NCBI GenBank assembly: GCA_040219085.1
Contig: JAVJTC010000027.1
Span: 62,001 to 126,000, forward strand
Length of the DNA stretch: 64,000 bases
Source: Acidimicrobiales bacterium
GTDB lineage: Bacteria; Actinomycetota; Acidimicrobiia; Acidimicrobiales; JAVJTC01
Direction: 5' to 3'
This document shows positions 1 to 7,465 of this stretch, in pieces. The notes beneath the pieces are model-generated. The model searched no databases. It saw nothing but the letters and a program-made list of their open reading frames with translations, and was not told the origin of the DNA. A program made the position numbers and the translations under genes. The stretch's first letter is position 1; every line of letters begins with the position of its first letter.

Positions 1-418
1 TCCTGGAGAAGCGGTAGAGCCCGGCGAGCGAGCCGATCAGCACCGTCCAGTAACCCCAGACGTAGACGACGTTCCAGAAGTCGATCCACGTCTGGCTGTC
101 GAGTATCAGGTTCTGTGCGCGTTGTTCCCAGGCGATGCCGAGTTCGTGTTCCCACTCCAGGAGGCGCCGGGCGTTGTCGAACGCGAGTGATTCGGCCCCC
201 TGGGTGAAGGCACGAACGCCGAGGTAGAAGAGCAGGCCCATCGCGACGAGCACGATCTGCCCGACGAGGCCGCGCCAGGGAGCGTTGGACTCCGAGGTGC
301 GATGGGGGAACAGCGCTGGTCGCAGGTACGCCCAGAAGCCGCCGGGAGCCGGTTGGGCGGCAGTGTCTGCACCTTCGGCCGACGTCTCACACGTCTGGCT
401 CGTTTCGCCTACGCCCAT
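1..418 (-). CDS. PAP2-like (inositolphosphotransferase-type) membrane protein, partial
   Basis: The N-terminal 139 codons are present and the gene runs off the left edge. The start is ATG at 418, with AGGA a few bases upstream. After a Pro/Ala-rich cytoplasmic stretch of about 45 residues there is one hydrophobic segment (about residues 50-68). Next comes a WEHELGIAWEQ-like stretch and a second hydrophobic segment with WNVVYVWGYW. This layout (short helix, E-x-x-LGI motif, aromatic WN..Y..GYW helix) is typical of the PAP2_3 / Aur1-Ipt1-like family of lipid phosphatases and phosphotransferases. The catalytic His/Arg motifs would lie beyond the window, so activity cannot be judged. The family assignment is from motif memory. 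The substrate is unknown. Confidence 0.6.
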   Translation of the reverse strand, partial: MGVGETSQTCETSAEGADTAAQPAPGGFWAYLRPALFPHRTSESNAPWRGLVGQIVLVAMGLLFYLGVRAFTQGAESLAFDNARRLLEWEHELGIAWEQRAQNLILDSQTWIDFWNVVYVWGYWTVLIGSLAGLYRFSR

Positions 419-511
419 AGCTCGTCCTATCGAATCCCGGTCATCGTCGCCAACCCGCAACGGCCATCATGTGTTCCGCGCGGCGGTTGTCGTGCGAATC
501 CCGTTACCTGG

Positions 512-536
512 CTTGCGATTGTAACACGATCGCAAG
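512..536. promoter_or_regulatory. 25-bp imperfect palindrome covering a TACAAT hexamer
   Basis: The arms CTTGCGAT (512-519) and ATCGCAAG (529-536) are perfect inverted repeats around a 9-base centre that is itself partly symmetric (GT..AC). On the minus strand the centre contains TACAAT (518-523), a good -10 hexamer. The site lies about 95 bases upstream of the PAP2 start and about 55 bases past the menC stop. It could be an operator over the PAP2 promoter. It could also act as a hairpin after the men operon, but no T-run follows, which argues against an intrinsic terminator. Confidence 0.4.
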
Positions 537-588
537 ATGGATGTCGGCAGTATTCGATCTCGGCCGGAGAACGGTCGGGTCCGGGCGC

Positions 589-1647
589 TTACAGGTCGGG
601 ATCGAAACCGATTCCGGAGCCCTCGTCGACTCGAACGGTGGGTGACAGCCCCCAGGGGGGGTCGGTCACGTCGGCGGCCAGGAGTCGCCCGGTCGAAAGG
701 CCGTGGCGCTCACCCTCCGCGCCCGCGACGGCGGCCACCACGGCGGCGGTCGCCCGGGCCACCGCGCCGTCCAGCAGCGACGTGACCACGATCCGCGTCC
801 CGGGAGCCCGCAGGGCGAGGGTCGCGCGGGTGACACTCACCAGGTCGCCGAGTCTGGCCGGCTTCACGATCACGGCGGGTGCCGCGTCCGCCGCCCGGCG
901 CAGGTCGCTGAGATCCTCTATCGACTCGTCCACGGCGACGGGCACCTCGACCAGGGCGGCCACCTCTTCGAGCGCGCGCAGCCCGGATGTGGGCTCCTCG
1001 AGGAGGTCGATGCCGAAGGGGCCGAGTGCATCGACCGCCGTGCGCGCCATCTCGAGGTCCCAGGCTCCGTTGGCGTCGAGACGGATTCGCACGTCCGAGC
1101 CGACGGCGGAGCGCACGGCCGCCACGCGCGAGACGTCGTCCGCCAGCGTCGCAGCGCCGACCTTGAGTTTCACGGTGTCGAAGCCGTCGGCGACGGCGAG
1201 TTCCGCCGCGGCGCCGACCTCCTCGGGCTCGTCGCCTGACAACAGTGCGCCGGAGGCGACCGCACGGCGGTAGGGGACATCGAGGCGGGCGGCCACCTCC
1301 GCGCTGAGGCACCGCCGCGACCGCCGGGCCAGCAGGTCCAGGAGGGCACCGGTCGCCGCGAACCGGGCGGCCGCGACGTCGTCGAAGCGGTTCATGACCG
1401 CCGCGAGAAGCGACTCGGGGTCTTCCGGGTTGAGTGCCACGTCGACGGCCAGGGTCTCCAGATGCGCTGCGATCGCAGGCGCACGGTGGACGCCGAAGCC
1501 GGGAACCGGTGTCGCCTCCCCCCAGCCGCGATCGCGACCGTCGTCGAAGGAGACGATCACGCCGTCGAGCGCGTCGTGGGAGCCGAGCGTCGTCGTCAGC
1601 GGCCGGCTGAGGCGGACGGTGATCTCGTGGACCTCGGCCTCGATCAT
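589..1647 (-). CDS. menC: o-succinylbenzoate synthase (MenC)
   Basis: This is a 352-residue enolase-superfamily protein that would dehydrate SHCHC to o-succinylbenzoate in menaquinone biosynthesis. The superfamily landmarks are visible: the KxK pair at K160/K162 (TVKLKVG), metal ligands in RLDANGAW (about D191), LLEEPT (about E217) and AVDES (about D240), and the barrel lysine in VKPARLGD (about K262). The C-terminal segment VVTSLLDGAVARA is the usual OSBS ending region. It is the last gene of the merR-menF-menD-menH-menC operon, with a 13-base gap after menH. OSBS enzymes of this superfamily can have N-acylamino-acid racemase side activity, but the operon context makes MenC the clear choice. 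Confidence 0.92.
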   Translation of the reverse strand: MIEAEVHEITVRLSRPLTTTLGSHDALDGVIVSFDDGRDRGWGEATPVPGFGVHRAPAIAAHLETLAVDVALNPEDPESLLAAVMNRFDDVAAARFAATGALLDLLARRSRRCLSAEVAARLDVPYRRAVASGALLSGDEPEEVGAAAELAVADGFDTVKLKVGAATLADDVSRVAAVRSAVGSDVRIRLDANGAWDLEMARTAVDALGPFGIDLLEEPTSGLRALEEVAALVEVPVAVDESIEDLSDLRRAADAAPAVIVKPARLGDLVSVTRATLALRAPGTRIVVTSLLDGAVARATAAVVAAVAGAEGERHGLSTGRLLAADVTDPPWGLSPTVRVDEGSGIGFDPDL

Positions 1648-1660
1648 GGTGCGAAGACTG

Positions 1661-2491
1661 TCACAACGAAGCGACGAAAGTGGCTACGGAGCGGGCCACG
1701 TCGACCGGGCGCTCGAGGTGGGCGGCGTGCCCGGCCCGGTCGATCACGCGTGCCTCGCCGGCCGGGGTGAGCTGGGCGAGTTCGTGTGCGATCGCCCGGT
1801 ACTTCGCATCGAGCCCACCCGCCAGGAACAGGGCCGGCGTGTCCAACCGGGCGAGGCGGTCGTGCAGCGGCGCCATAGAGCCGGTACCGCCTCCCCGGAG
1901 GCTCCGCGCGAGACCCTCCGGAGAATTGAGGAGCTTCTGGTCCCGGATCCGCGCCAGGGCCTGCGGTCCGAGTGAGGCCTGGGTCGCGAACAGCGGCAGT
2001 GCCATCCACCGGTCGACGAAGGCCTCGAGCCCGTCTCTTTCGATGTCGTCGGCCAGAGCTGCGTCCGACGCCCGCCGTTCCGCACGGGCGAGCGGATCGG
2101 TGAGACCCGCCGTGGCGCCGATGGTGACGAGTCCCGCGACGAGGTCGGGCCGGCTGCACGCGAGCGTCAGCGCAATCCTCCCGCCCATCGAGTAGCCGAC
2201 GAGGACGACGTCGCCGAGTTCGAGTGCCTCGAACAGGCCGACCAGGTGACGCGCCACCGCTTCGGTCGAATAGGCCGAGGTGTCGTCGGGCACGGCGGAT
2301 CCGCCGTGCCCCACGAGGTCGACACTCAGCACCCGGTGTGTGCGACGGAGAGGTACCGCGAGCGGCTCCATGGCAGCCGCCGAACCGGTGAAGCCGTGGA
2401 GCAGGACGACCACCGGCCCGCCGTGACCGGGCGGATCGAGTCGTGAGCGGAGCTCCACACCGTCGATCTCGACGCGTATCTCGCGGCTCAC
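1661..2491 (-). CDS. menH: SHCHC synthase (MenH), alpha/beta hydrolase
   Basis: This 276-residue alpha/beta hydrolase would eliminate pyruvate from the MenD product SEPHCHC. The oxyanion region is LLHGFTG, the nucleophile elbow is VGYSMGG (Ser about 101), and the likely catalytic His is in RAGHAAHLERP near residue 255. The GTG start at 2491 is chosen because it forms a GTGA overlap with the menD stop (TGA 2490-2488). A longer reading upstream would only be out-of-frame menD sequence. The length agrees with the MenH family. The position between menD and menC supports the specific function over a generic hydrolase. Confidence 0.88.
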   Translation of the reverse strand: MSREIRVEIDGVELRSRLDPPGHGGPVVVLLHGFTGSAAAMEPLAVPLRRTHRVLSVDLVGHGGSAVPDDTSAYSTEAVARHLVGLFEALELGDVVLVGYSMGGRIALTLACSRPDLVAGLVTIGATAGLTDPLARAERRASDAALADDIERDGLEAFVDRWMALPLFATQASLGPQALARIRDQKLLNSPEGLARSLRGGGTGSMAPLHDRLARLDTPALFLAGGLDAKYRAIAHELAQLTPAGEARVIDRAGHAAHLERPVDVARSVATFVASL

Positions 2492-4179
2492 GGTGGAGTG
2501 GTCGCGGCTGTCACCGCGGCCATCGCGGCGCGCCTGCGCCGCACGGCGACGGCCGTGTCGACCGGCACCTCCACGACATGGATGCCGCCGGTGGAACGGG
2601 CACCGTGGAGCGCTGCCACGAGGCCGTCCGCGTCGCCGACCCGGGTGTGGTTGATGCCCGGGAAGGCTCCGATGGCGGCGAGGTCCACGCCGTGAGGGGC
2701 GTGGAACAGTCTCCCGAAGGAGTCGGCCGGAAGGCTGTCCGCGATCGGGAGGAGCGAGAAGATCCCACCGCCGTCGTTGTTCGGGACGACGAAGGTGGCG
2801 GACAGCCCGAGGCGAGGTCCCGCGAGCAGACCACCCAGGTCGTGCAGGAGGGCGAGGTCGCCGAGGAGTGCGACGACAGGGCCAACGTCGGCAGCGGCCG
2901 CGCCGAGTGCGCTCGACACGATGCCGTCGATCCCGTTGGCGCCGCGGTTGGCCAGGACCCGTCCGGGGCGGTCGCCGATCGCGAGGAACGTGTCGGCGTC
3001 GCGAATGGGCATGGAACTGGACAGCCACAGCACGCCGTCGTGGCCCATGGCGCGACCGACCGTCGCAGCGATCTCCGGCTCCCCGAAGACGCCGTCCGCC
3101 AGTGCGCTTCGGCGGGCCGTGTCAGCGGCGGCGCTGATGGACCTCCAGTGATCACTCCAGGTCCGGTCGGCTGACTCGTCGACCCGGGTGGTCGCGACGT
3201 CGAAGAGCGCCCCGGGTGCCGCATCGAGGGCGGCGGTGAAGGTGAACGACGGCTCGTCCCAACGGCCGCCGTCGCCGACGAGGACGACCTCGTCGGCGGG
3301 TCGGTCCGCCATCCACGTGTTCAGGGCCTTGCTGGTCGGCGCAGGACCGATCCGGACGATCACATCGATGGAATCTGGTCGGTGCGCGAAGAGGTGGTCG
3401 CCGGAGCCGAGAACCGCTGCGCCGTCTCCGGGGAGCACGCCGCTGCCGACGTCGGCGATCACCGGCCAGCCGGTCTTCGCCGAGAACCGGCGTATCGCGA
3501 CCGCCGCGTGGGCGTCGAGGTCGGCCGGGCCGACGACGAGCATGCCGCGGGGCCGCTCGGCCAGGGCCACCAGGAGGTCGATGTCCGCGGCGTCGGCACC
3601 GCGGGTGCGGGCCGAGGGCGCAGAGAAGTGCTCAGCGGTCGGCTCCACCTCCCCGTCGGGGTGCAACGGGTCACGGAAAGGAGCGTTGAGGTGGACGGGG
3701 CCCGGCCGGATCCCGGAGGCCACCGCGACGGCGCGCCGACCCGTTCGTTCGAACCATCCCGGGCCGGCCTCACCGGCGACGGGCAACTCGGCGAACCAGC
3801 GGACATGACGGCCGTAGAGCCCGATCTGGTCGATCGTCTGGCCGGCGCCCCAGTCACGCAGTTCGGGGGGCCGGTCCGCGGTCACCACGACGAGGGGGAT
3901 GCCACGGTGATGTGCTTCGACCACCGCCGGCAGGTAGTTGGCGGCGGCCGAACCGGACGTGCAGATCAACGCGACCGGGCGCCGCGCCGCACTGGCCAGG
4001 CCGACCGCGAAGAAGCCGGCGGAGCGTTCGTCGAGGTGCACGGTGACCCGGGCGTCGGCGCGCGCGTCCGCGGCGATCGCCAACAGGGCCGACCGCGAGC
4101 CGGGGGACACGACCAGATCGCCCACACCCTCGCGGACCAGTCCTGCGACGAGGGCGCGGGCGGACGTCAGGCCCGTCAC
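2488..4179 (-). CDS. menD: SEPHCHC synthase (MenD)
   Basis: This thiamine-diphosphate enzyme joins 2-oxoglutarate to isochorismate in menaquinone synthesis. It has 563 residues, the normal MenD length. The N-terminal domain shows VSPGSRS (about 24-30) and HLDERSAGFFAVGLA with the cofactor-activating Glu near 51. Further along come TSGSAAANYLPAVVEA and TADRPPELRDWGAGQTIDQ. The C-terminal ThDP fold carries LLGDLALLHD followed by VVPNNDGGG, the GD...NN diphosphate/metal motif. The GTG at 4179 is taken as the start because it overlaps the menF stop as GTGA and begins exactly at the conserved N-terminus. Residues further upstream are a menF shadow. Confidence 0.93.
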   Translation of the reverse strand: MTGLTSARALVAGLVREGVGDLVVSPGSRSALLAIAADARADARVTVHLDERSAGFFAVGLASAARRPVALICTSGSAAANYLPAVVEAHHRGIPLVVVTADRPPELRDWGAGQTIDQIGLYGRHVRWFAELPVAGEAGPGWFERTGRRAVAVASGIRPGPVHLNAPFRDPLHPDGEVEPTAEHFSAPSARTRGADAADIDLLVALAERPRGMLVVGPADLDAHAAVAIRRFSAKTGWPVIADVGSGVLPGDGAAVLGSGDHLFAHRPDSIDVIVRIGPAPTSKALNTWMADRPADEVVLVGDGGRWDEPSFTFTAALDAAPGALFDVATTRVDESADRTWSDHWRSISAAADTARRSALADGVFGEPEIAATVGRAMGHDGVLWLSSSMPIRDADTFLAIGDRPGRVLANRGANGIDGIVSSALGAAAADVGPVVALLGDLALLHDLGGLLAGPRLGLSATFVVPNNDGGGIFSLLPIADSLPADSFGRLFHAPHGVDLAAIGAFPGINHTRVGDADGLVAALHGARSTGGIHVVEVPVDTAVAVRRRRAAMAAVTAATTPP

Positions 4180-5468
4180 GAACCGAGAGCCGTACCGAGC
4201 GCGTCGAGCTTCACGTCGGTCTCGGTGAGTTCTGAGCCGGGTTGTGAGCCGGCGACGATCCCCGCCCCCGCGAAGAGATGGGTGACACCGACGCCGGGGT
4301 CGATCACCCCGCTGCGCAGACCGACGTGGAACGAAGCCGCGCCCCGTCCGTCGATCCAGCCGACCGGCCCCGCGTACCAGCCGCGGTCCAGTCCCTCGTG
4401 GTCCCTGATGAAGCGGCGGGCGGCCGCGGTCGGCGTGCCGCACACGGCGGGGCTCGGGTGGAGTGCCCCGAGGATCTCGATCACGTGGCGTGAGTCGGGG
4501 TCCAGCGAACCGGATACCGGGGTGTACAGGTGCTGGATTCCGGGAAGGCGCCGGATCTCCGCCACGGCTGGCGGGTCGAGACGAACACCGGCGGCGGCGA
4601 GTTGGCGCCGCAGATCGTCGACCACGTAGGCGTGCTCGGCGACCTCTTTCGGATCGGCGGCGAGTTCGGCCGCCATCAGCGTGTCGTCCGCGTCATCGCG
4701 ACCTCGCGATCGCGAGCCGGCGACGGCTGCCGAGGTGACGTGTCCGGCGCCGTCATGGGCGAGAAGCAGCTCAGGGCTCGCTCCGAGGAAGACCCGTGGT
4801 CCGCGCCGGAAGGCGAAGATCGCACAGGACGGCTGGCGGGCGGCGAGCCCCGCGAGCACCTCCGCGACGTCCACCGGACCGTGGTGGGTGCGGCGGCGCG
4901 CGAGGACCACCTTCTCGAGACGATGTGCGCTGATCTCGCCCAGTGCGGTCGTCACCAGGTTCGTGTACGCCTCGCGGTCCTCCTCGACCGCCCGCGCCGC
5001 CCCGGTCCCACGCCTCGCCATGGGCGGGTCGATTGCTGCGACGAGGTGGTGCGCGGCGTCCGCGTCGCCGCCGCGCACGATGCAGGTCGTCGTGGCGGTG
5101 GGATCGATGTCGAACGTGAAGACGGGCAGTGTGAGCGCACCGCACGGATGGTCCGCCCAGAGATCGTCGGGGGTCTCGCCGCAGTCGAAGGAGAAGCCGC
5201 CGAACCAGCGATCGCTTCCGCTGTCGGCGCCGGTCGTCGAGGACAGGCCAGCGGCGACCTCGGCGAAACGAACGGCGGGGGAGTGGCTGGTGATCTCCGC
5301 GGCGGCTCCGATTCCGACGGTGACGGTGGCGGTGCCCGGTTCGCGCCACAGCACGGCGCGATCCCCGGGAGCGTCGGCGAAGAGGCGCCAGGGGTCGACC
5401 GTCGCCGCCATCTGCACCTTTGTGGCCCCGGGGGCCACCAGTCTGGTGCTCGTCGTCGCGGGGCTCAT
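4176..5468 (-). CDS. menF: Isochorismate synthase (MenF type)
   Basis: This 430-residue chorismate-utilising enzyme would isomerise chorismate to isochorismate, the entry step of the menaquinone branch. The C-terminal ADCS/anthranilate-synthase fold shows LEKVVLARR (Lys activating water), FLGASPELL, the GSRSRG region, KEVAEHAYVVDDL, IRRLPGIQHLYTPVSG, the LHPSPAVCGTP motif and the final AGAGIVAGSQPGSELTET. These are diagnostic for isochorismate synthases. The ATG at 5468 overlaps the merR stop as ATGA. An isochorismate synthase for siderophore synthesis would look similar, but linkage to menD decides for menaquinone. Confidence 0.92.
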   Translation of the reverse strand: MSPATTSTRLVAPGATKVQMAATVDPWRLFADAPGDRAVLWREPGTATVTVGIGAAAEITSHSPAVRFAEVAAGLSSTTGADSGSDRWFGGFSFDCGETPDDLWADHPCGALTLPVFTFDIDPTATTTCIVRGGDADAAHHLVAAIDPPMARRGTGAARAVEEDREAYTNLVTTALGEISAHRLEKVVLARRRTHHGPVDVAEVLAGLAARQPSCAIFAFRRGPRVFLGASPELLLAHDGAGHVTSAAVAGSRSRGRDDADDTLMAAELAADPKEVAEHAYVVDDLRRQLAAAGVRLDPPAVAEIRRLPGIQHLYTPVSGSLDPDSRHVIEILGALHPSPAVCGTPTAAARRFIRDHEGLDRGWYAGPVGWIDGRGAASFHVGLRSGVIDPGVGVTHLFAGAGIVAGSQPGSELTETDVKLDALGTALGS

Positions 5469-6136
5469 CGCACACCCTCCCCGGGCGTGTCGCCGCCGGT
5501 GGCCTGGCCGAGTGCCTCGCGCAGCAGGCTCGCGTTGAAATGGTGGGCGACCAGACTCACGGCCAGGGGGACGAGGCGCTCCACGTCGGTGGCAGCGGCG
5601 TCGCGGTCGCCACCGAGCGAGCGGCGGAACAGTCCGACGGCCTCACGGCTCAGCTCGGTGACGTGGCCGGCGTGGCGCAGCGCGAGGTGGGCCAGGGCCT
5701 CGGCGTCGATGCCCGCGGCGAGCAGAGCTCCACCGGCGCGCAACATGTCGACGACGTCGGGCGTGAAACGCTCGGGGTCCCGGCCGGCGGCCGTGATCAG
5801 GCCGGAATCGACCACGAGATCGACCACCTCGTCGCTCACTCCCGAAGCTGCGCCGAGATCGGACCGGCTCAGGCTCGCCGTCTCGGTACCGGCGAGTCGG
5901 GTCAACACGTCGAGCACCGGGTCCGCGCCGTCGTCGAGGGTTCGGATCTGGTCGAGGGTGAATCCGGCTGCAGCGAGGCGCCGTATCCGTCGCAGGCGTG
6001 TCAGGTGATCGGGCTCGTACCACGCGACGCGACCTTCACGCAGCGGCGGTGGGAGGAGATCGCGCTTCTGGTAGAAGCGGATGGTGTCCACAGAGCAGTC
6101 GGCCTCGGCGGCCAACTCGTCGACGCGGTAGCGCAC
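5465..6136 (-). CDS. MerR-family transcriptional regulator heading the men operon
   Basis: A 223-residue regulator. The N-terminal MerR winged helix is clear: YRVDELAAEADCSVDTIRFYQKRDLLPPPLREGRVAWYEPDHLTRLRRI, followed by the usual dimerisation helix. The C-terminal ~130 residues are Ala/Leu-rich, with no metal-binding Cys pair, so the effector is unlikely to be a metal like that of MerR or CueR. The GTG start at 6136 sits 6 bases after a perfect TACAAT, suggesting a leaderless mRNA. Its TGA overlaps the menF ATG, so it is co-transcribed with the menaquinone genes. Autoregulation is likely given the dyad in its promoter. The effector is unknown. Confidence 0.85.
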   Translation of the reverse strand: MRYRVDELAAEADCSVDTIRFYQKRDLLPPPLREGRVAWYEPDHLTRLRRIRRLAAAGFTLDQIRTLDDGADPVLDVLTRLAGTETASLSRSDLGAASGVSDEVVDLVVDSGLITAAGRDPERFTPDVVDMLRAGGALLAAGIDAEALAHLALRHAGHVTELSREAVGLFRRSLGGDRDAAATDVERLVPLAVSLVAHHFNASLLREALGQATGGDTPGEGVR

Positions 6137-6142
6137 GCCACG

Positions 6143-6171
6143 ATTGTAGGAGTGACCACTCCCATTGTCGC
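6143..6171 (-). promoter_or_regulatory. merR-men promoter with a dyad in the spacer
   Basis: The -10 hexamer TACAAT (6148-6143) lies 6 bases before the GTG of merR. GCGACA (6171-6166) is a possible -35 with a 17-base spacer. Inside the spacer, touching the -10, is a dyad with 6-base arms GGAGTG/CACTCC separated by 2 bases (6149-6162). MerR regulators characteristically bind between -35 and -10. The classical 19-20 base spacer is not evident here. Confidence 0.5.
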
Positions 6172-6205
6172 CCCGAGCCGGGCGCGTCAGGCGTGTCCGT
6201 TCGCG

Positions 6206-7315
6206 TCAGCGGAAGCGGCCCAGCACCTCGTCGGCCCCGGCGTCCAGACCGAGCACCGCCGCGCCGCCCGAGGTGGTGAACGGGAAGGTCGGGAGCTCTA
6301 CGGTCTCGGGGTCGAGCCCGCGCAGCCGGCGCGCCAGGCCGAACGCGTCACGCAGGCCCAGGTCGTCGTCGAGTCGGATGTTGCCGGCGAGCGCGTCGAG
6401 GATTCCGAGCAGGGTGAAGGGGTTGCGAGTCCCGCCGATCTCGTCGAAGACGGCCCGCAGGAAGGTCTGCTGGCGCTGTACGCGGCCGAGGTCGCCGGAA
6501 CCGTCGACGACGTCGCGACCGTCTATCACCTCGGTGTAGCCGCGGGACCGTACATAGGCCAGTGCCTGGTCGGCGTCGAGATGCACAGGGCCGGTCTGCG
6601 CGACGCTCAGACCCGAGGCGGGGTCGTAGGCGGGGTTCTCGAAGGGGATCGTGATACCGCCGAGGGCGTCGACGAGGCCGAGGAACCCGGAGAAGTCGAC
6701 CTCGACGTAGTGCTGGATCGGAATCCCGAGGCTTCCCTGAACCGTCCTGATGAGTGCGGCCGGTCCTCCCGCGAAAGCTGTGTTGATGCGTTGCTCGGCT
6801 CCGCCGTCTATCGGCAACCACAGGTCGCGTGGCAGGGCCATCATCATGGTTCCCTGAGCCCCACCGACCCGCAGAACGACGACGGTGTCCGTGCGTTCAC
6901 CGCTCACGGTCCCGTCACCGAGGATCACCCCCGCGTTGGGGTTGTCGGCGGAGATCCCGTCGCGGGAGTCGGTCCCGACCACCAGGTAGTTGGTGCCCCC
7001 GCCGCTCGCGGGCGCGAGTGACTCGGAGACGTCGACCCGGTCGATGCGGCCCCACAGCACCAGGGCCCAGATCGAAAAGGCGCCGACGATGAGCACCGTC
7101 ACGGCGGCGGCGGCTGCGGCCCACCAGACCCACCGACGCCGCCTTCGCTCCGGCGCGTGTGGAACGCTGTCGAAGGGCTCGTCGTCGGATGGCGCGACGA
7201 TGGGTGGCGGCGGCGGCGGAGGTGAGCCCTCCACGTCCCGGCCGCCCCGCAGAATCGGGGGTGGCGGGGGTGGCGCGTCGTCCTGATCGCCCGGCGGATG
7301 GTCGTCGTCGTGCAC
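6206..7315 (-). CDS. LCP-family (LytR-CpsA-Psr) cell-wall glycopolymer ligase
   Basis: This 369-residue protein would transfer lipid-linked glycopolymers (teichoic-acid-like or arabinogalactan-like chains) to peptidoglycan on the outer face of the membrane. Residues 1-60 are a Pro/Asp-rich cytoplasmic tail, followed by one membrane helix (about 62-88, RRRWVWWAAA...IWALVLW). The LCP domain shows the conserved acidic and arginine positions in GTDSRDG (about 115-120), ERTDTVVVLRV (about 140), LPRDLW (about 161-166), YVRSRG and GDLGRVQRQQ. The start is GTG at 7315, with TAGCCT 9 bases upstream, so it is probably leaderless. It is divergent from the M23 peptidase gene. Confidence 0.88.
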   Translation of the reverse strand: MHDDDHPPGDQDDAPPPPPPILRGGRDVEGSPPPPPPPIVAPSDDEPFDSVPHAPERRRRRWVWWAAAAAAVTVLIVGAFSIWALVLWGRIDRVDVSESLAPASGGGTNYLVVGTDSRDGISADNPNAGVILGDGTVSGERTDTVVVLRVGGAQGTMMMALPRDLWLPIDGGAEQRINTAFAGGPAALIRTVQGSLGIPIQHYVEVDFSGFLGLVDALGGITIPFENPAYDPASGLSVAQTGPVHLDADQALAYVRSRGYTEVIDGRDVVDGSGDLGRVQRQQTFLRAVFDEIGGTRNPFTLLGILDALAGNIRLDDDLGLRDAFGLARRLRGLDPETVELPTFPFTTSGGAAVLGLDAGADEVLGRFR

Positions 7316-7324
7316 TGCGGTCTC

Positions 7325-7330
7325 AGGCTA
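7325..7330 (-). promoter_or_regulatory. Candidate -10 (TAGCCT) of the LCP gene
   Basis: On the minus strand TAGCCT fits the actinobacterial TAnnnT consensus. It ends 9 bases before the GTG start, placing transcription start at or next to the start codon. Confidence 0.45.
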
Positions 7331-7428
7331 AGGCTGCGGCGCCCTTCGCCGCAGGACACGGCCGTCTATCGTCGGGCGAGTGTGGTGTCCAGCTCCCCCC
7401 GGGGTACCTCTGTCGGGGGCCGGGTTGC

Positions 7429-7434
7429 TACGAT
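7429..7434 (+). promoter_or_regulatory. Candidate -10 (TACGAT) of the M23 peptidase gene
   Basis: TACGAT lies in the short less GC-rich part of the divergent LCP/M23 intergenic region. It would give a leader of about 25 bases before the ATG at 7466. No convincing -35 was seen. Confidence 0.3.
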
Positions 7435-7465
7435 CACAATCTCCACACCAGCCCCAGGCGTTGAC

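Noticed and set aside
5421-5437. GC-rich palindrome GTGGCCCC-GGGGGCCAC near the start of menF
   Set aside because: It is within menF coding sequence, downstream of the coupled start; nothing suggests a regulatory role.
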